Below, in pieces: positions 36,380 to 45,473 of a stretch of 64,000 nt of DNA. Under the pieces are notes generated by a model that was not told the origin of the DNA, made no database searches, and worked only from the letters and a program-made list of their open reading frames with translations. Source of the DNA: Ignavibacteriales bacterium (GTDB lineage Bacteria; Bacteroidota; Ignavibacteria; UBA10030; SZUA-254); NCBI GenBank assembly GCA_016214905.1, contig JACRMQ010000006.1, positions 186,001 through 250,000 of the forward strand, written 5' to 3'. The position numbers and the translations under genes are program-made. How positions within the stretch are numbered: position 1 is the first letter of the stretch; every line of letters starts with the position of its first letter.

Positions 36380-36396
36380 ATATTTTGACAAAATAT
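36380..36396. promoter_or_regulatory. Palindrome upstream of the DUF4402-like gene
   Basis: ATATTTTGACAAAATAT: seven-base arms around GAC, 28 bases upstream of the ATG. The position suits an operator, but no matching regulator is identified. Confidence 0.3.
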
Positions 36397-36512
36397 GTGG
36401 AGAAAAATAAAGACCGGATGTTAATCTAATCACCCTTGGTGTGGTGGATCACGCGATTTTGTATGCCCGCTGATCGGATGATAAATGGAAGGATAGTACT
36501 TTGATTAGTCTT

Positions 36513-36620
36513 TCATTTTTGAAAAATGTTAAGCTTTTCCTGAAGTGTGCCCGGTGTCAATCCTATGAAAGCTCTACTTTCTTTGAGAAATGGAGGAATA
36601 TAATCAAAATAATTATATAA
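36513..36620 (-). pseudogene. Remnant of an AraC-family regulator C-terminus
   Basis: Translation on the minus strand gives NYFDYIPPFLKES then RAFIGLTPGTLQEKLNIFQK and a stop. This follows the second helix-turn-helix of AraC regulators (YFDQSHFIKEFRxFIGLTP), but the QSH part is changed to YIPP and no start or N-terminal portion is found upstream before the end of valS. It looks like a decaying fragment of a lost gene. The rest of 36361-36658 shows nothing else I can support. Confidence 0.5.
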
Positions 36621-36658
36621 GGATCATCTGGTAGTATATTAATATCCTGAAAAGATAG

Positions 36659-39418
36659 CTATAATTGATCTAAATTATTTTTCAATTTTGTATAAGACTC
36701 TTTGAAATTGGTCAACTTATTTCGTTCTTTTTCCACAACATCCTTCGGAGCCCTGCTTACGAATTGATCGTTCGATAATTTATTCTCAATTCCCTGAATC
36801 ATATTTTCGATATGCTTTAATTCTTTTTCAATCCGTTCTTTCTCCGCAGCAGTGTCTATGATGCCTTCCAGGGGAATAAATATTTCACCTCCTGCAACAA
36901 CGGCGCTTGCTGCTTGATTGGGTTTTGTTCCATCGGTAGAAGAGGTAATATTATTGACACGTGCCAAGCGTTGAAAATATTTCTGATATCGTTTGATTAT
37001 ATCTTCTTTGGTCTTATCGGTGAATTTAAGTATCAGCGATATTTCTTTTGAGGGTGGAACAGTCAATTCACCGCGAACATTTCGTATGCTGTTGATCGCG
37101 TTTTGCACATATTGCATTTCTTCTTCTGTATTTTTATCGATCCATCTTTTATCAAATTTTGGAAATGGAGAAATCATTATGGAAGAACCAGCCGGACGTT
37201 CAGAAAGATGCTGCCATAATTCTTCGGTTACAAATGGCATAAAAGGGTGCAACAATCGTAATGCCTCATCAAAAATTAAAATCGCACGGTCGAGAGTGAT
37301 TGATTTTATCTCATCCGACTCTGTTCCATACAACCTTCCTTTGATCATTTCAACATACCAATCGCAGAAGTCATGCCACAAAAAATCATATAACATTTTT
37401 GTAGCAATGTTTATATCGAACGAATTAAGCGCAGATGTTAATTCTGAAATTGTTGAATTTAGACGTGACAGAATCCAGCGATCGGCGAGATCAAGATGGA
37501 GGTCGGAAATTTTTGCAACCGAATCGGTGGTTGATGAAATATTTTCTGCTAATTGAGATTTGTTCATGAGGAGAAATCTGCCCGCGTTCCAAATCTTATT
37601 TGCAAAATTTCTTCCTAGTTCACACTTTTCATTTGAATACAGCACATCTTGTCCGAGGGGGGCAAGGTAAAGTACGGTGAATCGCAATGCATCGGCTCCG
37701 AATTCCGAAATCACATCTAATGGATCGGGCGAATTGCCGAGAGACTTGCTCATCTTTCTTCCCTGCATGTCACGTATCAAGCTGGTGAAATACACGTCCT
37801 TGAATGGAATTTTTTGTTCTATGGATAACCGTGGGGAACCATCAACGTGCGGGATTTCACCCATCACTTCTATACCTGCCATCACCATTCTCGCAACCCA
37901 AAAGAAAATTATGTCGGGTGCGGTAACGAGTGTGTCTGTCGGATAGAAGTATCGAAGGTCTTTATTGTCGTGAGGCCAACCCAGAGTTGAAAAGGGCCAG
38001 AGCCATGATGAAAACCATGTATCGAGAACGTCATCATCCTGTCGAAGGTTCGTTGAACCGCAATGTGGACATTTTCCCGGAGCGGTTTTTGAGACGATCG
38101 GTTCTTTGCATTCGATTTTACATTCTGTATCACCGACACAATACCAAACCGGGATTCGATGACCCCACCAAAGTTGCCGGGAGATGCACCAATCACGAAT
38201 ATTATTCATCCAATGTTCGTACGTTTTTGTCCAACGGTCGGGATGAAAATGAATATATCCTTCTGTTACAGCTTGCAGTGCCGGTTGGGCGAGCGGTTTC
38301 ATTTTTACAAACCATTGGTCAGATAAATATGGTTCGATTACTGTATCGCATCTGTAACAACGGCCGATGTTATTAGTGTACGGATCGATCTTAACCAGCA
38401 ATCCGGATGATTCAAGATCTTTAACAACCGCCTTCCGAGCTTCAAACCTGTCCATTCCTATGAATTTTTGAGGCACATTATCGTTCAACCGGGCTGAGAT
38501 ATCAAAAATATTTATGAACGGCATCTGATTTGAAGCATCGGTGTGTTCATTAAATCTCTGGGCAATCCAATAATCGTTCGGGTCGTGAGCGGGAGTTACT
38601 TTTACCATCCCTGTACCGAATTCGGGATCTACAATTTCATCGGCGATTATAGGAATTTCTCTGTCAGAAATTGGCAGTAGAACTTTCTTGCCAATCAAAT
38701 GTTGAAATCGCTTATCCTTTGGATTTACAGCAACCGCTGTATCGCCTAGCATTGTTTCAGGACGCGTTGTGGCGACTGTTGCATAATCGTTCGATCCGAT
38801 AATGGGATATTTGATATACCACAAGCTGCCGCTTTGCTCTGTGAAATTCACTTCATCGTCACTTATAGCCGTGTGATCCTTCGGGCACCAGTTAATTATA
38901 TATTTTCCTCGATATATCAATCCATTATTGTATAGACGAACGAAAATTTCCTGGACGGCTTCTGACAATCCCTCGTCCATCGTGAAACGTTCACGATCCC
39001 AATCGCATGAGGTTCCTAATTTTTTCAATTGTTTAATAATTGTATGCCCGTACTGTTCGCGCCATTGCCATACTTTATCAACAAAATTATCTCTCCCTAA
39101 ATCGTGACGGGTTTTACCTTCCTTCGCCAATGATTTTTCAACTACATTTTGAGTCGCTATACCTGCATGATCTGTCCCGGGCATCCAAAGAGTTTCATAA
39201 CCTTCCATCCGTTTCCAGCGGATGAAAACATCCTGAAGAGTATTGTTCAGAACATGTCCCATCGTTAATATACCGGTGATATTTGGCGGGGGTATCACGA
39301 TTGTATAATGTTTTTTTTCGGCCTTCGCTGTAGCACGGAAGAAACCATTATCTTCCCAGTAAGAATACCATTTCGCTTCAGCTTCGTTGGGGTTAAATGC
39401 TTTTGGAATTTCGGGCAT
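36659..39418 (-). CDS. valS: Valine--tRNA ligase
   Basis: A 919-residue class I aminoacyl-tRNA synthetase that charges tRNA-Val. The HIGH-type motif appears as ITGILTMGHVLN near residue 50 and KMSKS as GRKMSKSLGNSPDP. The editing domain (TTRPETMLGDTAVAV) and the C-terminal coiled coil (ending LKNNLDQL) are both present. Two Cys pairs of a zinc-ribbon-like insert (CPHCGSTNL) sit in the middle. Length is normal for ValS. It is read alone, upstream of the AraC remnant. Confidence 0.97.
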   Translation of the reverse strand: MPEIPKAFNPNEAEAKWYSYWEDNGFFRATAKAEKKHYTIVIPPPNITGILTMGHVLNNTLQDVFIRWKRMEGYETLWMPGTDHAGIATQNVVEKSLAKEGKTRHDLGRDNFVDKVWQWREQYGHTIIKQLKKLGTSCDWDRERFTMDEGLSEAVQEIFVRLYNNGLIYRGKYIINWCPKDHTAISDDEVNFTEQSGSLWYIKYPIIGSNDYATVATTRPETMLGDTAVAVNPKDKRFQHLIGKKVLLPISDREIPIIADEIVDPEFGTGMVKVTPAHDPNDYWIAQRFNEHTDASNQMPFINIFDISARLNDNVPQKFIGMDRFEARKAVVKDLESSGLLVKIDPYTNNIGRCYRCDTVIEPYLSDQWFVKMKPLAQPALQAVTEGYIHFHPDRWTKTYEHWMNNIRDWCISRQLWWGHRIPVWYCVGDTECKIECKEPIVSKTAPGKCPHCGSTNLRQDDDVLDTWFSSWLWPFSTLGWPHDNKDLRYFYPTDTLVTAPDIIFFWVARMVMAGIEVMGEIPHVDGSPRLSIEQKIPFKDVYFTSLIRDMQGRKMSKSLGNSPDPLDVISEFGADALRFTVLYLAPLGQDVLYSNEKCELGRNFANKIWNAGRFLLMNKSQLAENISSTTDSVAKISDLHLDLADRWILSRLNSTISELTSALNSFDINIATKMLYDFLWHDFCDWYVEMIKGRLYGTESDEIKSITLDRAILIFDEALRLLHPFMPFVTEELWQHLSERPAGSSIMISPFPKFDKRWIDKNTEEEMQYVQNAINSIRNVRGELTVPPSKEISLILKFTDKTKEDIIKRYQKYFQRLARVNNITSSTDGTKPNQAASAVVAGGEIFIPLEGIIDTAAEKERIEKELKHIENMIQGIENKLSNDQFVSRAPKDVVEKERNKLTNFKESYTKLKNNLDQL

Positions 39419-39471
39419 AATAGAGATAGTTATTAAATAAATTGATGAAAAATAATAAATGTATTATGAAA

Positions 39472-41766
39472 TTATTTGACGACAAATGATCGGGTATACT
39501 CGCTGGAATTATTAACCTTGTCTTTTATCGATAGGTGTAATTGATGTCTTCCGATGGTTAACTGTGTGTCTCCATAGTAGAATGCGCGATGATGCTCACC
39601 ATCGATTTCAGGAATAATAGGCACATCATCAATGTACATTTTTATTTCGTCGGTATCAACGCCCGATAAATTATCGTAGTAACGAAATGATATGTTTAAG
39701 AACCTCTTAGGCGCCGAAACTTTTACCCGGCCCAATGAAGGTGGATTTTCGTCTTTCAGAATTGTTATATCTCCAAGTGTCCTGGTGAGCATCGCGCTAA
39801 GCGTATTATCAGTCGAATCGATCGTCGAACTGTGGAAAACCCAGCCGCCATTTAATCGGTAAAAAATCCCTATTTTCTGATCTTCTTTGATTAGTGGTAG
39901 TGATACTTTAATACCTCTATGAAGTAATATATCTGTAGGTGTAAGTGAATATATTACCGAGCGAGCATTTTTTTGTTGATCTATGTTAAATATTAATGGA
40001 GTATAAACAGAACCGGAATCAAACTTGATTTTAATTTCGCCATTCAATGCAGAAAACTCACCGGAGGTTTTTGGTGAGATAACAAAAAACGACATCTCTG
40101 AAGCTGCTTCGGATGATTTCCCATTCACTTCTCCATTCACTTTTAAACTGCGAATTCCTTGATATGATGTTGAAGGGGTAAATGTTCCTTCGTACTTGGA
40201 TAGGTCGATAGGATTTACAGGCACTATTTGATTCGTTGCTCCTTCGGTAACTAATACTTCCGGTGGTTCAGTGAAAACGCCCGGAGTGGTAATAGTGATA
40301 ACAATTTTGGTCGAGATAATTTTCCAATCAACAAAGATAGTTCTGGGTGGTCCGAACGGTTTTTTGACGAAATGATAGAGCGGATTGGAGCGAGATCCAT
40401 TTTTAGTTTCTGCTACAACACGAACCACATCATACGGTTTTAAATTAATCGGGAGCTCGATGATTGAATCGCGACTGGAAAATCTGGTCTTGTCCAAAGT
40501 ATGTATTGTCCAATTAGTTTGATATGTTCGTTTACCGGAAACGACAAACTGGTTGATTGAGCCCGATTGTGATGATGATATGGAAATTTGGTTGAGATCG
40601 AAATCGGAAAATTCGATTTTTGGACTGTGGTTAGCGAAAATTTTTCCATGCAGTTCGCTTTCGTTTCCTTGTATATCTGCGACAGTTATTTTGTAGTCGT
40701 GCTCACCCTCTGTGAGTCGATCTGTGTGGATGATTCCCGTACCGTTCGGTTGGTGATTGAAAAACGGTAACGAATTTCCATCGGAGATATATAATTTTTG
40801 AAAACGCCCAAGCCCTCCAAGCAGAAGAGGGAGGTCGTAATGTAAATCGATTTGTTTAGTTTCAAGTTGAGGTACGCGATTCAACTCCATGAAATAATAA
40901 AGTGAATCATCGATATAAAACTTCATTCGATAAATACCGGTTTCCCTCCAATTTCCATTGGAACGATCCTCAGCATCGATGCCGAATCCGATATCGCCAT
41001 GAATTCTTATTGTTTGTGGTATGATGTATGAACCATGCCGCTTCGGTATCCGGCTGAAAAATTTTGGCTCAGCGTTGTTATTGACAATGGAATTATGTGA
41101 AAGCGGCGAAACAACCACTCGTCTAATGAATGGGGGAAGGTTATCAGGGATATTGTATCTGCTGATCAACAAAGGATTTACCGGATTTAAATTTTCGTCT
41201 CTTATTTCAAAGTGAAGATGAGGAGGACCAAATCCCGTATCTCCGGTATAAGCAATCACTTCACCCTTGTCAACTTGCAAAGAGTTCGGTTCAAGTTTCA
41301 GGTCGATTGAATATGTTCCTTTACGATATTGTTCCTTTGAAGAAACCTCGGTAATTTTTTTACTGAAAGATTTCAAATGAGCATAGGTACTGACATAACC
41401 GTCTGGATGTTTAATGAACAACATTTTTCCGTATCCATTCGGCATAATCCAAATTCTTTCAACATATCCTTCACGAACGGAAAAAACATTGTATCCGGTT
41501 TGTCCGTTCGTGCTAATATCGATTCCCCCATGGAAGTGTTTCGTTCGGTATTCGGCGAACGAGGAAGTTATCCGGTCGCTTGCATCCGTGGGCCAGAGAT
41601 ACTGAGATAAATCGGTTTTCACACTATCAAAGTCACAGCACTTGAGGATAGTCTTGGGCGTTACCGGAATATTTTCGGTCTCTCTATTCGATGAAGGATG
41701 TACAGAAATATTCAATAATCCGATCAAACAAGTCAAAGCTCTTATTGCCAAATGTTTAACGAGCAA
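39472..41766 (-). CDS. M23 family peptidoglycan metallopeptidase
   Basis: A 764-residue exported protein. The N-terminal third holds the M23/LytM domain: zinc ligands in KHFHGGIDIS and HLHFEIRD, with YAHLKSF between. The remaining 500 residues are beta-rich, probably Ig-like modules. It likely cuts peptidoglycan cross-links at division or during wall remodelling. The start is TTG at 41764-41766: AGGAG lies ten bases upstream, inside the end of the FAH gene, and there is no ATG before the signal segment. It is translationally close-coupled to the FAH gene (five-base gap). Confidence 0.9.
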   Translation of the reverse strand: MLVKHLAIRALTCLIGLLNISVHPSSNRETENIPVTPKTILKCCDFDSVKTDLSQYLWPTDASDRITSSFAEYRTKHFHGGIDISTNGQTGYNVFSVREGYVERIWIMPNGYGKMLFIKHPDGYVSTYAHLKSFSKKITEVSSKEQYRKGTYSIDLKLEPNSLQVDKGEVIAYTGDTGFGPPHLHFEIRDENLNPVNPLLISRYNIPDNLPPFIRRVVVSPLSHNSIVNNNAEPKFFSRIPKRHGSYIIPQTIRIHGDIGFGIDAEDRSNGNWRETGIYRMKFYIDDSLYYFMELNRVPQLETKQIDLHYDLPLLLGGLGRFQKLYISDGNSLPFFNHQPNGTGIIHTDRLTEGEHDYKITVADIQGNESELHGKIFANHSPKIEFSDFDLNQISISSSQSGSINQFVVSGKRTYQTNWTIHTLDKTRFSSRDSIIELPINLKPYDVVRVVAETKNGSRSNPLYHFVKKPFGPPRTIFVDWKIISTKIVITITTPGVFTEPPEVLVTEGATNQIVPVNPIDLSKYEGTFTPSTSYQGIRSLKVNGEVNGKSSEAASEMSFFVISPKTSGEFSALNGEIKIKFDSGSVYTPLIFNIDQQKNARSVIYSLTPTDILLHRGIKVSLPLIKEDQKIGIFYRLNGGWVFHSSTIDSTDNTLSAMLTRTLGDITILKDENPPSLGRVKVSAPKRFLNISFRYYDNLSGVDTDEIKMYIDDVPIIPEIDGEHHRAFYYGDTQLTIGRHQLHLSIKDKVNNSSEYTRSFVVK

Positions 41767-41771
41767 AATTA

Positions 41772-42434
41772 TTATTCTCCTGTAACTTCATGTACAATTT
41801 TTCCGATTCCTTCTATCTCAGCTTCGATGATGTCTCCGGGTTTCGCTTCGGATACCCCTTCCGGTGTACCTGTAAATATGAGATCTCCTTTTTCGAGTGA
41901 TATATATTTTGAAATATATTCAATTATCTGCGGGATCGAGAAAATCATATTCCCGGTATAGCCATTTTGCCGAACTTCTCCGTTTACCCGACAAATCATA
42001 CGTAAATTGTGCGGATCGGGAATATTAGAAATAGGAGCTATATCGGATAACGGCGCCGATGTATCGAATCCTTTCGCCAATGTCCATGGTAATCCTTGCT
42101 TTTTCGCTTCAGACTGCAAGTCTCGCAAAGTCATATCAAGTCCAACAGCATATCCGACCACATGGTCGTAAGCATTTTTTTTAGAAATGTTTTTCCCATT
42201 TTCACCAATCGCGACAACAAGTTCGATTTCGTGATGCATTTCTTTTGAAATCGATGGCCGAATGATTTTTTCGTCACCAATTATAACTGCTGTCGCAGGT
42301 TTCATGAATATCACCGGTTGTTTTGGTGCCGTGGCGTTCATTTCCTTCGCATGTTCGAGATAGTTTCTGCCCAGGCAAAGAATTTTTTTCACTTCGACAG
42401 ATTCAGTTGACCCTATTATTTTGATTTTTTTCAT
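41772..42434 (-). CDS. Fumarylacetoacetate hydrolase family protein
   Basis: A 220-residue FAH-fold enzyme of the short type. Metal ligands fall in the HHEIELVVAIG motif and GYAVGLDMTLRDLQ; FTGTPEGV near the C-terminus is the family signature. Members hydrolyse acylpyruvates or decarboxylate oxaloacetate-like acids, or act as 2-hydroxyhepta-2,4-diene-1,7-dioate isomerases. The exact substrate cannot be told. It is first in an operon with the M23 peptidase and is divergent from purM. Confidence 0.9.
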   Translation of the reverse strand: MKKIKIIGSTESVEVKKILCLGRNYLEHAKEMNATAPKQPVIFMKPATAVIIGDEKIIRPSISKEMHHEIELVVAIGENGKNISKKNAYDHVVGYAVGLDMTLRDLQSEAKKQGLPWTLAKGFDTSAPLSDIAPISNIPDPHNLRMICRVNGEVRQNGYTGNMIFSIPQIIEYISKYISLEKGDLIFTGTPEGVSEAKPGDIIEAEIEGIGKIVHEVTGE

Positions 42435-42513
42435 ATAGTAATTTTAAAATATCTAAAATTTAGTTAAAAATGATGATTGTTGCAAGGAATTGTGACGAAA
42501 TATCACTTAAATC

Positions 42514-42543
42514 TTGCTTTATTTAAAATAAAATGATTATATT
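42514..42543 (+). promoter_or_regulatory. Probable promoter of purM
   Basis: TTGCTT (42514-42519), 18-base spacer, TATATT (42538-42543), leaving about 28 bases to the TTG start codon. Confidence 0.45.
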
Positions 42544-42577
42544 AATCGAAATTAATTCATAAAAAGATAGGATTCGC

Positions 42578-43612
42578 TTGGTAAAACGTTATGAACAAGC
42601 GGGAGTTAACATAGATGCCGGTGATGATTTCGTCAAACGCATCAAAGATAATGTTGCAACAACCTTCTCAGATGCTGTATTATCGGGTATAGGAGCATTC
42701 GGCGGATTCTATGACGCGAAATTCGGAAAAATTCAAGAACCTGTTCTTGTCTCGAGCGTTGATGGCGTTGGGACAAAATTAAAAGTCGCATTCCTTCTCG
42801 ATAAGCATGATACAATCGGTCAAGACCTTGTTAATCATTGTGTCAACGATATTGCCGTTTGCGGCGCCCAACCATTATTTTTCTTAGATTATTTTGCAAC
42901 AGGCAAACTGAAACCTGCAGTTGCCGAAAGCGTAGTTGCCGGTATGGTGAAAGCATGTCGTGAAAACGGTTGTGCTTTGATAGGTGGAGAAACAGCTGAA
43001 ATGCCTGGATTTTATCGTGATGATGAATATGATATAGCAGGTACAATTGTTGGAGTTGCTGACAGAAAAAAAATATTCGATGCTAAAAAAGTAAAAGCTG
43101 GCGACGTGCTGATAGGTTTACCTTCCAACGGACTTCACACGAACGGATATTCGTTAGCACGCGAAGTATTATTTGAACGGTATGAAGTCGACGACTATAT
43201 CGATGAACTTGGATCAACAATTGGCGAAGCATTGTTGAAGGTACATCGTTCCTATCTGAAAGCGATTGGCCTAATATCTCCCTTAGCCGAAGTTCACTCG
43301 TTTGCTCATATAACAGGCGGAGGGATTGTTGGAAATACCAAACGAGTAATCCCTAATGGCTGTTCTCTCAAAATCGATTGGAATCGTTGGGAGCGGCCAG
43401 CAATCTTCCGGGTGATTCAAAAAACCGGAAATGTACCGGAAGATGAAATGCGGAAAGTTTTTAATTTGGGGGTTGGAATTGTTATAATTACTTCGAAGCG
43501 CGGCGTGGATAAAATCATGGAAACTTTACATGAGGCAGGTGAGGTGCCTTTTATTCTTGGTGAAGTAGTTCAGGATCAAGAAAAAATCAATCACCTGAAG
43601 AGGACACGTTGA
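42578..43612 (+). CDS. purM: Phosphoribosylformylglycinamidine cyclo-ligase
   Basis: A 344-residue AIR synthetase (purine biosynthesis, step five). Family landmarks: YEQAGVNIDAGDDFVKRI at the N-terminus, SSVDGVGTKLKVAF, the DxxNDIAVCGAQPLFFLDY stretch and GGETAEMPGFY. The start is TTG at 42578: an upstream in-frame stop at 42560 excludes earlier starts and no ATG follows before conserved sequence. It is followed, with a four-base overlap, by a histidine kinase gene. Confidence 0.96.
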   Translation: MVKRYEQAGVNIDAGDDFVKRIKDNVATTFSDAVLSGIGAFGGFYDAKFGKIQEPVLVSSVDGVGTKLKVAFLLDKHDTIGQDLVNHCVNDIAVCGAQPLFFLDYFATGKLKPAVAESVVAGMVKACRENGCALIGGETAEMPGFYRDDEYDIAGTIVGVADRKKIFDAKKVKAGDVLIGLPSNGLHTNGYSLAREVLFERYEVDDYIDELGSTIGEALLKVHRSYLKAIGLISPLAEVHSFAHITGGGIVGNTKRVIPNGCSLKIDWNRWERPAIFRVIQKTGNVPEDEMRKVFNLGVGIVIITSKRGVDKIMETLHEAGEVPFILGEVVQDQEKINHLKRTR

Positions 43613-45402
43613 AAGAACCGAAAAACACTGAGAACGTCAAAGAAAAAGTTCAAGGGGTTGTACATGGTACAGGTTTACTGCAAAAATTAAATACCATACA
43701 TGACGTAGCTTCGAAATTTGATAATACAAAATCGCGTGAAGAAATTCTGAATATCTTACGCTCTGAAGCAAAATGGCTGCTCACTTATGATGTTTGTTTT
43801 GTATCTTTGTTGAATCAGACTCGAACACATTACGCGATATATTCCATTTCACAGATCGCCGATGCGAGCGAACTCGATCATAAACATTTTCTTATTGATG
43901 AAGGAATTCCGGGTTGGGTGGTGAAAAATCAAGCATCGTTTATCGGAGAAATAGAATCGGCACTTAAATTTAGCCATGCCATTGAAGGACGATTGCAGGA
44001 TCTCGGCATTCGGTCGATACTTGTTGTTCCGATGAAAACCGGTAATGAAGTGATCGGATCATTGACGTTCGGTTCACTGAAACCACATCTGTACACCGAA
44101 GCGGACGCCGCAATCGCTCAGTTGATGGGATTGTATGTCGCGACATCCTTAAAAGATGCTTCCATATTTGAAGACACGAGGAAACGTATCAATCAAATTG
44201 AATTGATCAATAACATATCGCGGCAAATGAGTTCGACTCTTCAACTGGATGAATTGTTAAAAACCGCTGCATCGATGGTTCAAAAGACATTCAATTATTT
44301 TGACGTTACTGTTTTTCTTCGTACCGATGACAGTTCGTTCGTTGAGCTGGCAGCGCATTCGGGAAGTTTCATAGATTTTCTACCGCATGGTTATAAGCAA
44401 AGCATCGATAGCGGCTTAATCGGTTGGGTTTTTAAAAATGGTGAGAAGATTTTATGCAACGATGTTCTTCAAGATGAACGGTATATTGCATACGAATATC
44501 ACAACACACGATCCGAACTGACTGTTCCGATTATGATTGATAAAGATGTTGTTGGCGTTTTGAATATTGAAGATACAAAACTCCACGCGTTCGATGAAAC
44601 TGATGTTGTTGTTTTAGAAACACTCTCGGATCAGCTCGGGAGTGCAATGAAGAATGCCAAGCTGTATGACGAGATACGCAAAGCGAATATCAAGTTGACT
44701 GAGCTCGACAAGATGAAATCTGAATTTCTCGGAATTGTTTCGCACGATTTTCGTTCACCTCTCTCCAGTATCATACTTGCCGGACGTGCATTGTTGAAAA
44801 ATGAAGCCGTTGAACAAGCCCCACGCATCAAAGAATATTTGCAGATTATAGTCGATCAGGCGAATCGCTTGAACCAATTAGCCGAAGATACTTTATCAAT
44901 TACGAAAATCGAATCCGGGCAATTAAATTATTTTTTCAAAATTGTCAATATAGAACGGTTAGTTCAGGATGCTATTTCCATGGTTCGCTATACAGCGAGG
45001 CACAAGGTTGAATACAAAATTGATCCAAATGTCGCATTCATTAAAGGTGATCAGACGAAACTTCGGCAAGTCATTCAAAATTTAGTCAGTAACGCGGTTA
45101 AATATTCACCCCGCGGTGGGTTGGTTAAAATAACTATCGATGATTTATCACCGGAGCAATTATTGGTATCTGTATCCGATCAGGGAATTGGGATTCCACG
45201 CGATCAGATTGGAAAATTATTCCAAAAATTTTCAAGGGTAGAAACAGGACAGTCGCGGGAGATTAAAGGAGCCGGTTTAGGGCTTTGGATATGCAAAGAG
45301 ATTGTCGAAGCCCACGGCGGAAAAATTTGGGTCGAGAGTGATGAAGGAAACGGTTCTGTGATGAAATTTACTTTAAATAAAGCTCAAGACGGAATAAGTT
45401 GA
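43609..45402 (+). CDS. Soluble GAF-GAF sensor histidine kinase
   Basis: A 597-residue kinase with no membrane helix or signal peptide. Two GAF domains lie at about 35-185 and 205-350. The HisKA domain has the phospho-acceptor His in IVSHDFRSPLSSII (about residue 383), and the ATPase has N box (VIQNLVSNAVKYSP), G1 (SDQGIGIP) and G2 (GLGLWICKEIVEAHGG). It starts at TTG 43609, overlapping the purM stop as TTGA, with AGAGG upstream. It presumably reads a cytoplasmic small molecule or redox cue. No response regulator is near. Confidence 0.93.
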   Translation: MKEPKNTENVKEKVQGVVHGTGLLQKLNTIHDVASKFDNTKSREEILNILRSEAKWLLTYDVCFVSLLNQTRTHYAIYSISQIADASELDHKHFLIDEGIPGWVVKNQASFIGEIESALKFSHAIEGRLQDLGIRSILVVPMKTGNEVIGSLTFGSLKPHLYTEADAAIAQLMGLYVATSLKDASIFEDTRKRINQIELINNISRQMSSTLQLDELLKTAASMVQKTFNYFDVTVFLRTDDSSFVELAAHSGSFIDFLPHGYKQSIDSGLIGWVFKNGEKILCNDVLQDERYIAYEYHNTRSELTVPIMIDKDVVGVLNIEDTKLHAFDETDVVVLETLSDQLGSAMKNAKLYDEIRKANIKLTELDKMKSEFLGIVSHDFRSPLSSIILAGRALLKNEAVEQAPRIKEYLQIIVDQANRLNQLAEDTLSITKIESGQLNYFFKIVNIERLVQDAISMVRYTARHKVEYKIDPNVAFIKGDQTKLRQVIQNLVSNAVKYSPRGGLVKITIDDLSPEQLLVSVSDQGIGIPRDQIGKLFQKFSRVETGQSREIKGAGLGLWICKEIVEAHGGKIWVESDEGNGSVMKFTLNKAQDGIS

Positions 45403-45440
45403 TTTTGTAGAAAGAATCTCTCTACGATTGAATGTATCAG

Positions 45441-45473
45441 AGGCAGTGGGCAGTTAATGTCCACTGCCTTTTA
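45441..45473 (+). terminator. Terminator of the histidine kinase gene, overlapping the end of the convergent MFS gene
   Basis: Arms AGGCAGTGG (45441-45449) and CCACTGCCT (45461-45469), then TTTT. The right arm encodes the last codons of the opposite MFS gene, whose stop is at 45454-45456. Confidence 0.65.
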
